25,262 bases of DNA from Folioceros fuciformis (taxonomy: Eukaryota > Anthocerotophyta > Anthocerotopsida > Anthocerotales), in NCBI GenBank assembly GCA_049999805.1, contig JBNGIO010005452.1, positions 1 through 25,262 of the forward strand. Reading direction: 5' to 3'. The notes under the pieces were generated by a model. That model searched no databases and was not told the origin of the DNA. It worked only from the letters and a program-made list of their open reading frames with translations. A program made the position numbers and the translations under genes. Shown one piece after another: positions 1 to 9,946 of the stretch; the stretch's first letter is position 1, and every line of letters begins with the position of its first letter.

Positions 1-3000
1 ATGTCGTTTCTGGAATGCAAATCATTACGCATCCTGATTTTGCATGGGATAAAGGACCCCTCTTTCATGAAAGCGTTGGTGCAGTCTTTGGAGAAAAATG
101 CATCTTTGAATGAGCTCAGGTTTTTGTTTTGCTGGGAACTCGACGATGAGCTGTTCAGAGAGTTGATGCAGTCCCTCCAAAACAACACCACTTTACGGAA
201 GATCTTGGTAGCGGGTACAAACTGGGCTAATGAGGGAAAGCAGGCCATCATCAACGCGACGTTGGCACGCAATGTTAGTCACAGGGCCTACTGGCCTTCG
301 CTTTTGGAGGGGCACGAGGCTGTGAAGCCCAGGGACGGGCGTCTTTTCCTGTGCGGTGCACCGTACGCAGGGAAAACCACTCTCCGAAACACCATGACCA
401 CCGCATGGCGCGCATCGCAACCACACACATCACATTCTACAGGAGGCGCATCAGCTAACCAAGTCCAATTGCGGGAACAACTGTCTCTCGCTTGGAGACA
501 GTTGTTCGGTAATGTTCCACGCACAGGAGCGGCATCACCCAGCCAGGTGGGTACTGTCCCCAGAACGGAAGGTATAGAAATCGAAGTGCTGCGCAACGAC
601 GACGAGATGGAAGTTACCATTTGGGATTTGGCTGGACAAGCTCACTACCGAGTTCTGGAAGACTACTTGTTCCCCATCTTCAACCAGACATGTGTCTTCT
701 TGTTCACATTCAACCCGTTTGATGCCGGCAAGCTTAGTGGACCCCTCCTGTCTACTGAAATGCTGGTGGACAAGTTCAGAAACAGCTTCAAGTTCTGGCT
801 TAGGTTCATCCACTCTAATTCTCGCAACGTGGGTTCCTGTTTGCCTCGGGTATTTGTGGTTGTCACTCATAAGGATCAGATGCAGGCTCTGGAGGCTGAA
901 ACACTAGTCGAACTGCTGCAACCAGTCGTGGACGAGTTGGCCCAGGATTTTGAGGAGGTACTGCATGTTACGACAACCCATCTATTCTTCATGGATGCTC
1001 GATCTACGCACACCGTGCACCCCGTGCTGGAGGAACTATTCCAATCATTTCGACAGCTATTTGCACTTCCTCTGTTTTGGGTTCCGGAGCCATGCAACCG
1101 ACTCAGTACTGTTTTGACACAGTGGGTATCTCGAAATCCAGCTGAGCCTATTGTCACCAAGGAGCGATGCAAAGAGTTGTTTCAACAAGATGATGAGCAA
1201 CGCCTTCAAGCAATTCTTGCCTATCTCCACGATGCAGGCAGAGTCATCTGGTTCCAAGATGTAGATGCTGTGGTGGTGAATCCACAATGGATGAGTCATT
1301 CGTTTCTGGGCCGCCTCATCCAGCGCCTAGCCGGACAGCCTTGCTTGGGAAGATTCAATGATGGATTTGTTTCTGAACGTTTCCTGAATGGAACCTTGAA
1401 GGACATCCTCGACCATATGCAAGTGCAGGGGATTCGTGTTGAATATCTGGTATTATTGATGAAGAGACTAAACTTGTGCTACGAACATCATGCCAATCGA
1501 AGGGCAGGATTCTTGGTTCCCTTGACCTTGGATGACGCTGAAGGTAAAGCTCTTCAAGGGAAACGACAGTTGGATTGGAATGGTGGGGCGGCGTCCAAGT
1601 ACAGTTACGTAGGGAGGCGGCTACAATGCCGAGATGGAAGAAAAACGTTTCTCGGTCCAGGCTGCTTTCTAAGATTCCAGGTACGTTGCCTTCTGAGCTG
1701 TCTCTTTTGTTAGTCATTTAACCTCTCTTGTGTTTCATGACATGGCCAATGCTTGTGCGTTGCAGGTCAAGTTACGACAGATCTTGTTGGATGGGCTGTG
1801 CGGTATGCAGTCTCATCAGTATAGCATTGCGCGTAACTTGATCAGATTTAACTACAATGGTATGGACGTGTTTTTGGAGAGCAGTGGGGATATTTGGGAC
1901 GAGACCGGGGACATTGGGGATCGTGTTGACATTTTGATGAGGTCACTCAAGAGCAAAGACGAAACGATCCAGTTTCTCCAGCAGAGCATTGTTTCGGAAC
2001 TGAGAGCATTTTGTGCCTCTCCTGAAGGTAGTCCTGGAGTTGAACTAGTAGAAGGGATCATCAGGACTAAGTGCGTGGAGAAGCTCACACTGTGTATTCA
2101 CCGGCACAGTCAATCCGTTCTCAACCAGCATTTGATGAAGTTCCTTCTAGTTCATCACAAAAGTCATCCAGTGCAGACTTCCTCCGGCTCGGATTGCTCC
2201 GATTATCAATGGTGCTGGCCAGAAATGCCTGAAGCTGGTCTATCCCTTGTATACGAGAAAGCCAGGGATCTGTTAAGTAGCGAAGAGGTGCAGTCTGCTT
2301 TGCAGCAGTGTGGGCCCCGTCCATCCCTCGACTCAACGAGTGGCCCTTCAGCCGGAACAAGTCAGCCACAGGCACCGTCTATACTGAAGTTAGGGAAGGA
2401 ACCTTCATATCCAAACGAAAGGGCGAAAGCAGGTCTCCGGAGAGGGCTTGCAATGATAGTCAGCATGGAAGACCACAGACATGGGGGACAGGTAGACAGA
2501 GGGCGACTTGAAGCACTCTTCGAGATGTTGAATTTTGATACAGATATCGTGGTGAACGGTCCTAAGGAAGGGAAATCAAGGTTGAAAGCCCTTCTCAGGG
2601 TCCCTCGCCTAGCAGAAGACGAGTGCTTTCTGTTTTGCGTGAACGCCCATGGTGGGACTGATGAAGACGGAAGACAGTATGTTTGTTCAGGTGAAGCAGA
2701 CAAGGCGGAGAAGCTTTATGTTGAAGAAGATATTTTGAAGCCCATTGCTGAATGCCAATATTTGGCACACAAGCCTAAGGTGGTTGTCATAAATGATAGT
2801 CGAGGCACTGGCAGTCTGGTGAGAAGCATGAAGGTACAAGGGTCGGGCCCCGCCGACCTTACCACTACCAGCAAAGCCCAGGGGTCAGGCGATGAGGGAA
2901 GCCAGGGTCTGAGCAAGAGAATTCGACCCTTGTACCAGGCGAAAGATTTTCTCATCGTCTTCTCTACCAGTCCTGAAGATTTATCCTTCAGAAATGTTAA

Positions 3001-3169
3001 GGAAGGCACAAACTTCATCATAGCTTTCATGGGAGCCATCTGTGAGCACTCTCGTACCGAAGATGTGGTGAGCATTCTAACAAGGGTGACTCGCGACGTC
3101 ACCGAAATGCAGAACGTGCAATGTCCCCAGGTCCTCACCACACTTACTGGAAAGCTATACTGGTCTTAA
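1..3169 (+). CDS. LRR-Roc-COR-caspase fusion protein, 5' partial, left copy
   Basis: The coding sequence joins 1-1680 to 1766-3169 and gives 1027 residues before a TAA; the 5' end lies outside the window. The ATG at 1 is internal, because the right copy has the same MSFLECKSL at 22336 after at least 980 nt of coding sequence. Domains in order: LRR repeats (about 1-95); Roc GTPase with P-loop GAPYAGKT (119-126), DLAG (209-212) and THKD (289-292); COR (about 350-600, including VVVNPQW and the junction FLRFQ/VKLRQ); a helical linker; a caspase p20-like part (about 783-912) with catalytic His 855 in NAHGG; an acidic linker; and a p10-like part (about 944-1027) with DFLIVFSTSPED, SFRN and terminal LTGKLYWS. 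The cysteine site reads INDSRG, with Ser 905 in place of Cys. ROCO proteins are GTP-dependent signalling scaffolds and caspases are cysteine proteases; I infer a signalling protein with a dead or altered protease domain. No membrane segment is evident. Confidence 0.85.
1681..1765 (+). other. Intron of the left ROCO-caspase gene
   Basis: The 85-nt intron has donor CAG/GTACGT and acceptor TTGCAG/GTC. It is phase 0 and falls inside the C-terminal part of COR. Reading through it meets a stop at 1711-1713, while splicing joins two long open frames. The right copy has an intron at the same place (23975-24068), so the position is shared by both copies. Confidence 0.85.
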
Positions 3170-4127
3170 TCACTCCATTCTCTGCAAATGCCTGGTTGGC
3201 TAGCGTGAGGAGCGTGTGGTCAGGGCCTGTAGTGCCCTCCATCAAGTGTCAGGTATCAATTCTCTCTAGCCACATACTCTACTGCCTGTTTATTGGTGTG
3301 TCGAACTGCCTCTGGTCCGACCTTCTCACGTCTCCTCCCGTTCTCTGCCTGATTTGGCAAGAACGTCCTCTCACAGGGTCCTGTCTTGATGTCGAACTGA
3401 AGATGGGTCGCGGAGGCCATGTGTAGGGAGGGAAGATGGTTCTGTGTTTCAAGAAGCAAGTCCAAGTTTGGGGTCTGCACTTCTGGTGTATACATTGTTC
3501 AGTACACCAGCGTGAGGATGTATGCTCCATCTTCCCTTCCCGACCAGGAAAAAGCTAAGCTGGGACACCATGTCTCATGACCTGGCGCCGGGAGCTTGTG
3601 CCTTCGTGTCACAGTGATACCAGGCAGCACGCAGCGGTAGGTCACGGCTTGTCATAACTGAATTAGGGTTGGTAGGATGTTTTAGGGTCGGTGCTGTGGC
3701 CATAGTTTATTCTGGTCTGGACACCTTTCTCTCTCTTCCTCTATCAATAAAGCCTGGGTTCTCTCCACTAAGCATTGACCGACATACATGGACACGTACT
3801 GTTTGTAGTATTCGTGTCCCGATTAGCAGCAGCCAAGAACTCTCTCGATCGCGAAGGAAACGTGTGGGACGGGTAAGCTTCAGAGCGACCGACCACCAGT
3901 GGAATACAGTACGGTGTTGCGTCGTACTGGGAGCTGCTGGTAGTGACTTACCTGACATCTCTCTGTCGGTGCAGATTCAAGAAATAGTAGACAGACCTGG
4001 TTTGCGGCGTGTTGAGCTATGTTTCCGATTGTGCAGTTACCGTCGGAACTGGCAGGAACTCCAAAAGCAGACTTCAAGTAAATTCTGGTTGATGAATCTC
4101 CAGTTGCCTAATGCACAGGTTGATTTC
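3170..4127. other. No gene recognised; 3' flank of left ROCO copy
   Basis: I find no coding similarity here. The open frame at 3669-4133 (154 codons) has no recognisable domain. A consensus AATAAA lies at 3746-3751, 577 nt after the ROCO stop, and a GTAAGT donor-like site lies at 4130. The stretch could hold the 3' UTR of the left ROCO gene or the end of a degraded retroelement; neither is established. Confidence 0.4.
3746..3751 (+). terminator. Possible polyadenylation signal AATAAA
   Basis: The hexamer AATAAA is followed about 60 nt later by a T/G-rich stretch. It is the first consensus signal on the plus strand after the ROCO stop at 3169. A single hexamer is weak evidence. Confidence 0.25.
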
Positions 4128-4260
4128 AAGTAAGTTGTTCTTCCCGGGATCCTTCAGGATGTCAAGGGGAATTGTGAACGGGGCGTATCTCGGTGTTGAT
4201 AGGCAGAGGCTTTATTGGCCATGCTGTGCCACTCGTTTCGGCTTGCTGAATAGTAATGTG
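4128..4260 (+). repeat. Dispersed repeat R1, copy 1 (133 bp)
   Basis: This matches 16074-16206 over 133 bp with no length change and roughly a dozen substitutions, including the shared stretch TTCTTCCCGGGATCCTTCAG. Both copies stay open in one frame (FFPGSFRMSRGIVNG), but there is no conserved start or surrounding coding context, so I treat it as a non-coding repeat. It lies 3' of the left ROCO copy, while the second copy abuts a ROCO 5' relic. Confidence 0.85.
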
Positions 4261-4964
4261 TATGTCGTTGCCCCAGAGACGCAGATTCTCAGCCCTGATG
4301 GCTGGCTGCAGAAATGAGTCAACTTGGCCAGCCAGCAAGCCAACTTGCCTTTCCTTCTGACTGATGTACCGGGCCAAAGGCACAGTGCTGTGTTGTGTTG
4401 TGACTCGAGCTCTTGTAGGGCAGAGATGTGGAACATGGATGCCAGCCATCCAACAGAACGGCTCATTCGTGGCCTGTCTTGCACTGCCCCCGCTCCAATG
4501 GCATACCTGACCCCTCCACTGACGCCTGACCCCTCCACTGACGGCTAACGTGAGTCATGATCGGGGCAATGCCAATGGCATCATATCATGCTCAAATGAG
4601 GAGGTGCAGGAGGAATTTCTTCTACGCCCTACCATGTGCAGCAGACAATCTCTGGACGAAAGGTTCCAAACCGGCTGAAAGTGGAGAGGACGAAAGGTCC
4701 CAAACAGGCTGAAAGTGGCGAGAGAGGATGAGACTCTGTTTTCTCTCCTTGTTTGGCACACACTGAATAGGATAATTGCATAGTTTGTGTGAATGGAAGA
4801 GTTGCATAGTTTGTATGGGTAGTGGACGTGAGTTTGTGTACTCCTTCCGCGCGGTCTGCCGAAGAATCGCCCTCTACATCCTTCGGCGTGCTTGCCTTTA
4901 TGTTTACGATAGCTGAGCTAACCTGAGTCCAAGGGGAGGCAGACCTTTTGATGCACACACAATT
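4261..4964. repeat. Non-coding stretch with three short tandem duplications
   Basis: No gene is recognised. Three imperfect or perfect two-unit tandem repeats are visible: a 19-bp unit at 4506-4524 and 4525-4543; a 34-bp unit at 4654-4687 and 4688-4721; and a partial 26-bp unit beginning at 4778 and 4804 (GCATAGTTTGT). They have different periods and unrelated sequences, so they are separate local duplications. Confidence 0.7.
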
Positions 4965-5036
4965 CAGAACGATATACAGACTGTTTCTCATTCGAATACG
5001 CAGAACGATATACAGACTGTTTCTCATTCAAGGTAC
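4965..5036. repeat. 36-bp tandem duplication
   Basis: CAGAACGATATACAGACTGT begins at 4965 and again at 5001. The two units are nearly identical for about 30 bp and then diverge. A related but single, diverged version lies at about 15364-15400 in front of the ROCO 5' relic, so this belongs to the 5' flank repeat family. Confidence 0.8.
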
Positions 5037-5039
5037 AAA

Positions 5040-5110
5040 TAATGTGGGATTGGAAGCAACCCAGACGGGCAGTGTCATTCAGAGGAAAAAGGTCCAAAGG
5101 AAGGGATGAC
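5040..5110 (+). repeat. ROCO 5'-flank repeat, fragment
   Basis: The stretch matches 15446-15521 (shared GAGGAAAAA and CCAAAGGA followed by GGGATGAC). The last part is also related to about 20329-20345, upstream of the right ROCO copy. Here it runs straight into caspase-coding sequence at about 5107, which is not its position in the other copies, so the join is a rearrangement. Confidence 0.65.
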
Positions 5111-5520
5111 GATAGCTTTCTGCTTTGCATTAATGGCATGGTGAGACTGAAGAAGATGGTTGAGTGTATGTTTGCTTAGGTGAAGCAGACAAGGCGGAGA
5201 AGCTTCGTGTTGAAGAAGTTATTTCGAAGCCTATCGCTGAATTTTGAAGGCGGGAATTTGACAAACAAGCCTAAGGTGGTTGTCATAAATGTTTGTCGAT
5301 GCACTGGCAGTCTTGCCAAAAGCGTGAAAGCGCAGGGTTCAGGCACCGCCAACCTTGCCACTAGCAGCAAAGCCATGGGCTCAGACGTGGAGGAAAGCCA
5401 GGGTCCCAGCAAGAGAATTCGACCCCTGTATTATGCGAGCGCCTTTCTCACCGTTTACTCCACCAGTCCTAGAGACGAATCTTTGAGAGATGTCCAGAAA
5501 GGCCCAAACTTCATCATAGG
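5107..5520 (+). pseudogene. Caspase-domain fragment of the ROCO-caspase family
   Basis: This is a degenerate copy of the caspase region aligned with about 2620-3030 of the left gene. The first part is scrambled: the catalytic-His region is out of frame, and a TAG follows the stretch matching VCSGEADKAEK. From about 5250 a clean frame reads NKPKVVVINVCRCTG, then RIRPLYYASAFLTVYSTSP and GPNFII. The catalytic Cys (TGT, 5294-5296) is present, but the following Gly is Cys (CRC for CRG). There is no LRR, Roc or COR sequence in front and the p10 end is missing. The fragment begins directly against the 5'-flank repeat. It cannot encode a protease and is a relic of a third family member. Confidence 0.8.
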
Positions 5521-5569
5521 TTTTGTTTTTGTATGTTTGCTTAGGTGAAGCAGACAACGCCGAGAAGCT
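5166..5569 (+). repeat. 39-bp direct repeat at 5166-5204 and 5531-5569
   Basis: The two copies (both starting GTATGTTTGCTTAGGTGAAG) match at 37 of 39 bases and bracket most of the caspase fragment. The sequence itself is caspase coding (GEADKAEKL region) read out of frame, so a short piece of the domain was re-duplicated after the fragment had already decayed. Confidence 0.8.
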
Positions 5570-5914
5570 GCGACGGCGTGCGGGAAGCCGCTGCGGGTGG
5601 GATCCTTCTGTACCTCGTTGCCCGTGGCTTAGGCCACCACGTGATCTCGTCGTCACTTGCTTAACAGAGAGAGATATGAGTGATGGTCATGGAGATCACC
5701 CCTCATGAAGTTAGGATGAGGTCTTCAAGAGTTCAGACCGTTAGGAACCTTTTTGTTTTTATCGAATTTGGCCCGCTGCTGGAAGAGTGTCGGATCGGTG
5801 CATGCTAGTCTTCGGGACTGGAAATTCAATGCCAGAACTACAGCAGAAGGGAATAGTAGGATGAGGTTGATTGTGCGAAGCCGTGATGCAGACCTGATTT
5901 TGTCCCCGCGGCCC
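5570..5914. other. No gene recognised
   Basis: About 345 bp of mixed-composition DNA between the caspase fragment and dispersed repeat R2. I see no open frame with recognisable similarity and no strong repeat. Confidence 0.5.
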
Positions 5915-6199
5915 GGTGACGGAAATGCGTCAGGTGCATTTCAAGCCTGGCGAGCTTGCCAGTGCCACACAAGTAAGGCAGTGGAAAGCGTGCGCATCTG
6001 CCTGGTTTGAAGAACTGCCTGGTGTCGCAGCCCTTGTGTTGCTTGTTCATGGTTTGACCTTTCGGCTTGCTTTCAGGTGGACCAAGGGCATGTCAGGCAG
6101 TGTGGAACAATTTCATTGCGGACCGCACTACTGGCAAGGTATGATGCTCTGGTGGCTGAGGATTAGCTGTTGAATTCGAGAGCACCCAGGCACGGACTG
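5915..6199 (+). repeat. Dispersed repeat R2, copy 1
   Basis: This matches 19532-19829 from GGTGAC to CACGGACTG with substitutions and small indels; the other copy has an extra GCCAGT unit. Conserved blocks include GTGTTGCTTGTTCATGGTTT and GAGGATTAGCTGTTGAATTC. The edges are sharp on both sides. No terminal inverted repeats or target duplication are visible, and no coding function is apparent. Confidence 0.85.
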
Positions 6200-6336
6200 A
6201 CTCGCACTTAGTGCAATGCAAAACGAGGAGACCTGGTTGTTTTGAATCCTGGTCGAATCAGGTGCAGTGCAGATAAGCTGCCCTCAACCGGTCATTCAGC
6301 CAGGGACTCTACCCTCAATCGGAGGAAAGAGTCCAG
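6200..6336. other. Short stretch with nothing recognised
   Basis: 137 bp between repeat R2 and the PPR remnant; no feature seen. Confidence 0.5.
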
Positions 6337-6650
6337 GGACGGCGGAAAGCTGAAGGAACGCGAGCGAGCGTTGTACATGTAACGATGTCCATGGATGCAG
6401 TGACCTTTCCAATGATGGACTGGCTGGTGACAGGGAAATTTGTGGCATGGAATGCACTGGTTCCTGGGAATGCAACGAAGGGGCTCGGCTGTTCTGTATG
6501 GACGTTTGTTCTGTCTGGACAGAATGCATCAAGAGGGCCTGATTTTGGCGGAGTATGGCACTTCTGCGTGCATTCTCAATGGCTTTGCAAGCTCTGGTGC
6601 CTTGACGAAGATCAGGGAGCCGCACGGAATGTGCCTGAGGAGTGTTGTTT
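6337..6650 (+). pseudogene. Degenerate PPR repeat remnant
   Basis: Fragments in shifting frames resemble PPR motifs: GGKLKERERAL (cf. KCGSLKEAR), then VAWNALVPGNATKGLG at about 6440 (cf. VVTWNALISGYAQ.G), then RMHQEGLILAEYGTSACILN and GFASSGALTKIRE at about 6520-6615 (cf. MQQEGVKPD.VTF...L.ACAS.GAL). At least one frameshift separates the pieces. It may be the 5' part of the PPR pseudogene that follows or an older separate copy. The similarity is by eye and short. Confidence 0.4.
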
Positions 6651-6898
6651 GAGGATCCGTGGTGGAAGAAGAGCCTGCAAGTGCCACATGCGCAGCAGCT
6701 GAAGATGCGGCGTCTTTCTAGGATGGCAGGGACTGGTTGTCCCCCGCGTCCCTGTGCTGGTACGGAAGGGGAGGAGTTTCGGGGAGGGGCGTGCGGCGAT
6801 ACCTGGCGCATCCCTCTGTTGCTCGTTCCTGCTCCCTGTATCGCGGCGTGGCAGGCGAGCTTGGCCCTGTCGGGCCTGGAGGATACCAAGTGGGTGTG

Positions 6899-9800
6899 AT
6901 GCCTGAAACAGTGAGCAAGCTGTGTGAGGAGGGTCGGCTCAAGGAGGCTGTTGAGGCTTTGGGAATTCTGGTGCAAGTAGGCTGGCACGTTTCCAAGTCC
7001 CTCGTGTATACGGTGCTCAGGGGGTGTGTTGAACAGAAGGATCTTCTTCTAGGGCGCCGTGTGCACGCTTTCACGGTTCAGAAGGGGTACCAGTCGGACA
7101 CTTTCCTGGGCAACCACGTTCTGCGATTGTACGATTTTCATGGCAGATTGCAGGACGCGATGGATGTGTTCACCGTTGTTGCCAGTCCAGATGCCTTCAT
7201 GTGGTCTTCCATAATTTCGGCGCATGTGTAACGGGGACTGCACAGGGAGGCTATAGAGCTTTATCGTAGGATGCGCAGGTCGGGTGTGGAGCCCGATAGC
7301 CATGTTTTCGTGGCTGCCCTCCAGGCATGTGGAAAGGGGGAAGATTTGATGGCTGTCCAGGAGCTGCATGCCGAAGTATTGGCCAGTGGGTTTGGGCGGG
7401 ATTTGTTTGTTTGTAATTGCCTGGTGGATGTGTATGGGAAGTGTGGCAGGCTGCGAGAGGCTAGAAGGGTGTTTGACGGACTCGTTGAGAAGGACGTTGT
7501 GACGTGGACTACCATGATATCCGGGTACTCCCAGCAGGGCATGGGCAGGAAGCATTTCTTGTCTACAGTGCTATGCTGGAAGGACGGGTGGCTGTACCCA
7601 GCTCTGTGACTTATGTCTGCCTCCTGCAGGCATGTGCAAGTGTGGACCCCCCTGCTCTGGTGACGGGGAAGCAGCTCCATGAGCTAATCAGAGCACAAGG
7701 ACATCTGGCTAATGTGTCTGTAGCCAATAGCTTGGTGAACATGTATGCGAAGTGTGGCAGCCTAGAGGATGCCCACAGATTGTTTTGTGATATGGGTCAG
7801 AAAGACGTGGTGACGTGGACTGCTCTAGTTGCAGGGTATTCCTTACAGGGCAAGGGCAAGGGCCAGGAGGCCCTTCAGCTCTACAGTGCCATGCAGGCAG
7901 AAGGCATCTCTGTACCAAATTCAGTGACATTCGCATGTCTCCTGCAGGTATGTGCAAGTGTGGGCACACTGGCCTTAGATAAGGGGAGAGATCTTCATGC
8001 TCAAATCCGAGAAGAAGGACATTTGGCTGATGTGTCAGTAGCCAATACTTTGATAAGCATGTACGCAAGGTGTGGCAACCTAGAAGATGCTCGGCATGTA
8101 TTTGATGGACTCGTGGAGACGAACGTTGTGACGGGGAGCGCCATGATAGCTGCGTATTCACAGGGGTGTATGGGACAGGAAGCTCTTGATCTTTACAGGG
8201 TGATGAAGGAAGAAGGTACTGTCACAGCCAATTGTGTGACGTTTGTGTCCCTGCTGCAGGCATGTGCAAGTTTGGGCATACCAGTAAAGGTCACTGGAGA
8301 GTAGCTTCATGCGGAGATAAGGGAAAGAGGGTTTGACGGGGATCTATTCTTGGCCAATAGTTTAGTCAACATGTATGCAAAGAGTGGCAGCTTGAAAGAC
8401 GCGAAGAGAGTGTTTGACGCATCCGAAAGGAAAGATGTGATGATTTGGACCACTCTACTCGCAGAATATTCCCAGCCGGGCATGGGCCAGGAAGCCCTTG
8501 CTCTTTACGGAGCAATGCAAGAGGAAGGCATTGTTGCACCTGATGCTGTGACATTTGTGTGCCTCCTGCACGCATGTGCAAGTGTGGGATCCCCAGCTTT
8601 GGAGATGGGGAAGCAGCTTCATGTGCAAATTACAGAACAAGGGTACCAAGCTGATGTATCTGTAGCCAACAGTTTGGTGAACATGTATGCAAAGTGCGGC
8701 AGTCTGGAGGATGCCCAGGAAGTGTTTGATGGACTTGGTGACAAAGATGTGGTGACATGGACTGCTCTGGTTTCAGGATACGCACAGCAGGGCATGGGCA
8801 AGGAAGCCCTTCAAGTGTACGGTGCCATGGAAGAAGAGGGCATAGCTGTGCCAATTTCTGTGACACTGACGTGCCTCCTGCAGGCCTGTGCGTGTGTGGA
8901 GGCCTTGGCTTTGGAGATGGGGAAGCAGCTGCACACCCAAACTCAAGAACAAGGGCTTGAAGCTGATGTGAACGTAGCCAACAGTTTGGTGAACATGTAC
9001 TCAAAGTGTGGTAGCCTAGATGATGCGTAGAGGGTGTTTGGCAGATTAGATCGGAAACATGTAGTGACGTGGACAGTTCTCATTGCAGGATATTCACGGC
9101 AAGGAATGGGCGTCAAGGCCTTTAGCGTTTACCGTGCTATGCAAGAGGATGGGGTAGCTGTGCCTGATTGTGTCACATTAGTGTGCTTCCTGCAGGCGTG
9201 TGCAAATGTGGCAGCTTTGCAGTTGAGAAGGCAGCTACCTGTGCGGATCAAACAGCAAGGATTTGAAGCTGATGTAATTGTCGCTGGCAGTTTGATTAAC
9301 ATGTATGCAAAGTGGGGAAGCATGCTTGAAGCACGGCAGGTGTTCGATTCATTGTCTGACAAAAACACCGTTGCCTGGAACGGACTGATTGCAGGATACA
9401 GCCACCAAGGAGATAGTGAAGAGGTTTTGGACTTGCTTCGCAGAATGAGAGTGGACGGTATACTGCCAGACATCATAACGTTCCTTGGTGTGCTGACAGT
9501 CTGTGGTCATACAGGTCAAGTGAGCAAGGGGTGGGAGTACTTCGAAAGCATGAGCAGCCACAGTGGCATCACCCCAACGGTGGAGCACTACGCATGTATG
9601 GTAGGTCTCCTGGGCCGTGCAGGCCGACTGGACGAGGCACAAGGCCTGGTCAGGAACATGCATGTACCACCTGATGCCACAGTTTGGCACACTCTGTTGG
9701 GGGCCGCTCAAAAGTGGAGGAACGTGGAGGTTGGACGCCATGCTTTCAAGCAAGCAGTGAAGCTAGACAAGAAAGATGCAGCAGCCTACGTGTTGATGTC

Positions 9801-9946
9801 CAACATATACACCAGAGCCGAAATGTGGGAGCAAGCACAGGCCTTGCAGAGGAAGAGGGTGAGAATTAAGTAAGGCATGAAGCAGACGGGACAAAGGTGG
9901 TGGACAAACATGGACGGCCCTGTGCACAGTTTTTGTTGTTGGGGAT
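6899..9946 (+). pseudogene. PLS-type PPR protein pseudogene with E/E+ region
   Basis: The homologous region carries about eight PLS triplets, each marked by a form of LVNMYAKCG followed by DVVTWTAL and ALxLYxAM. They recur every ~310 nt, starting near 7105, 7408, 7720, 8035, 8347, 8658, 8970 and 9277. An E-type region follows (HYACMVGLLGRAGRLDEA, YVLMSNIYTRAEMWEQA). It is broken by TAA 7229-7231, loss of one base near 7546 (frame 2 to 1), TAG 8302-8304, TAG 9028-9030 and TAA 9871-9873. Similarity continues past the last stop (GMKQTG, then GPVHSF), and an E+ VVGD sits one frame over at 9935-9946 after a T5 run. The start is the first in-frame Met (6899); the frame is open from 6722. Intact relatives bind organellar RNA and act in editing or processing. 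No complete DYW domain is seen. A live copy elsewhere is likely. Confidence 0.85.

Noticed and set aside
1-3. ATG at position 1 as the start of the left ROCO gene
   Set aside because: The right copy has the same Met internally at 22336, after about 980 nt of LRR coding sequence; the gene simply enters the window here.
2768-2779. CACAAGCCTAAG in the caspase gene is identical to the MITE end
   Set aside because: A 12-bp match inside conserved coding sequence (HKPKV) with no inverted partner or target duplication nearby; taken as chance.
3600-4000. Possible LTR (TGTCATAACTGA near 3650, AATAAA at 3746)
   Set aside because: No second LTR, primer-binding site or polypurine tract was found in the window, so there is not enough to call an LTR.
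4111-4317. Open frame conserved between the two R1 copies (FFPGSFRMSRGIVNG)
   Set aside because: Both copies are 133 bp without indels, so frame conservation is trivial; flanking frames differ and no family is recognised.
6296-6988. 230-codon minus-strand open frame
   Set aside because: It overlaps the plus-strand PPR remnant and PPR start, has no recognisable domain, and is explained as an antisense shadow.
7229-9873. Alternative genetic code with TAA and TAG read as Gln, as in some ulvophyte algae
   Set aside because: The intact left ROCO copy has over 1000 codons with many CAA/CAG and no in-frame TAR. The TAG in the right copy replaces Leu, and the PPR gene also has frameshifts.
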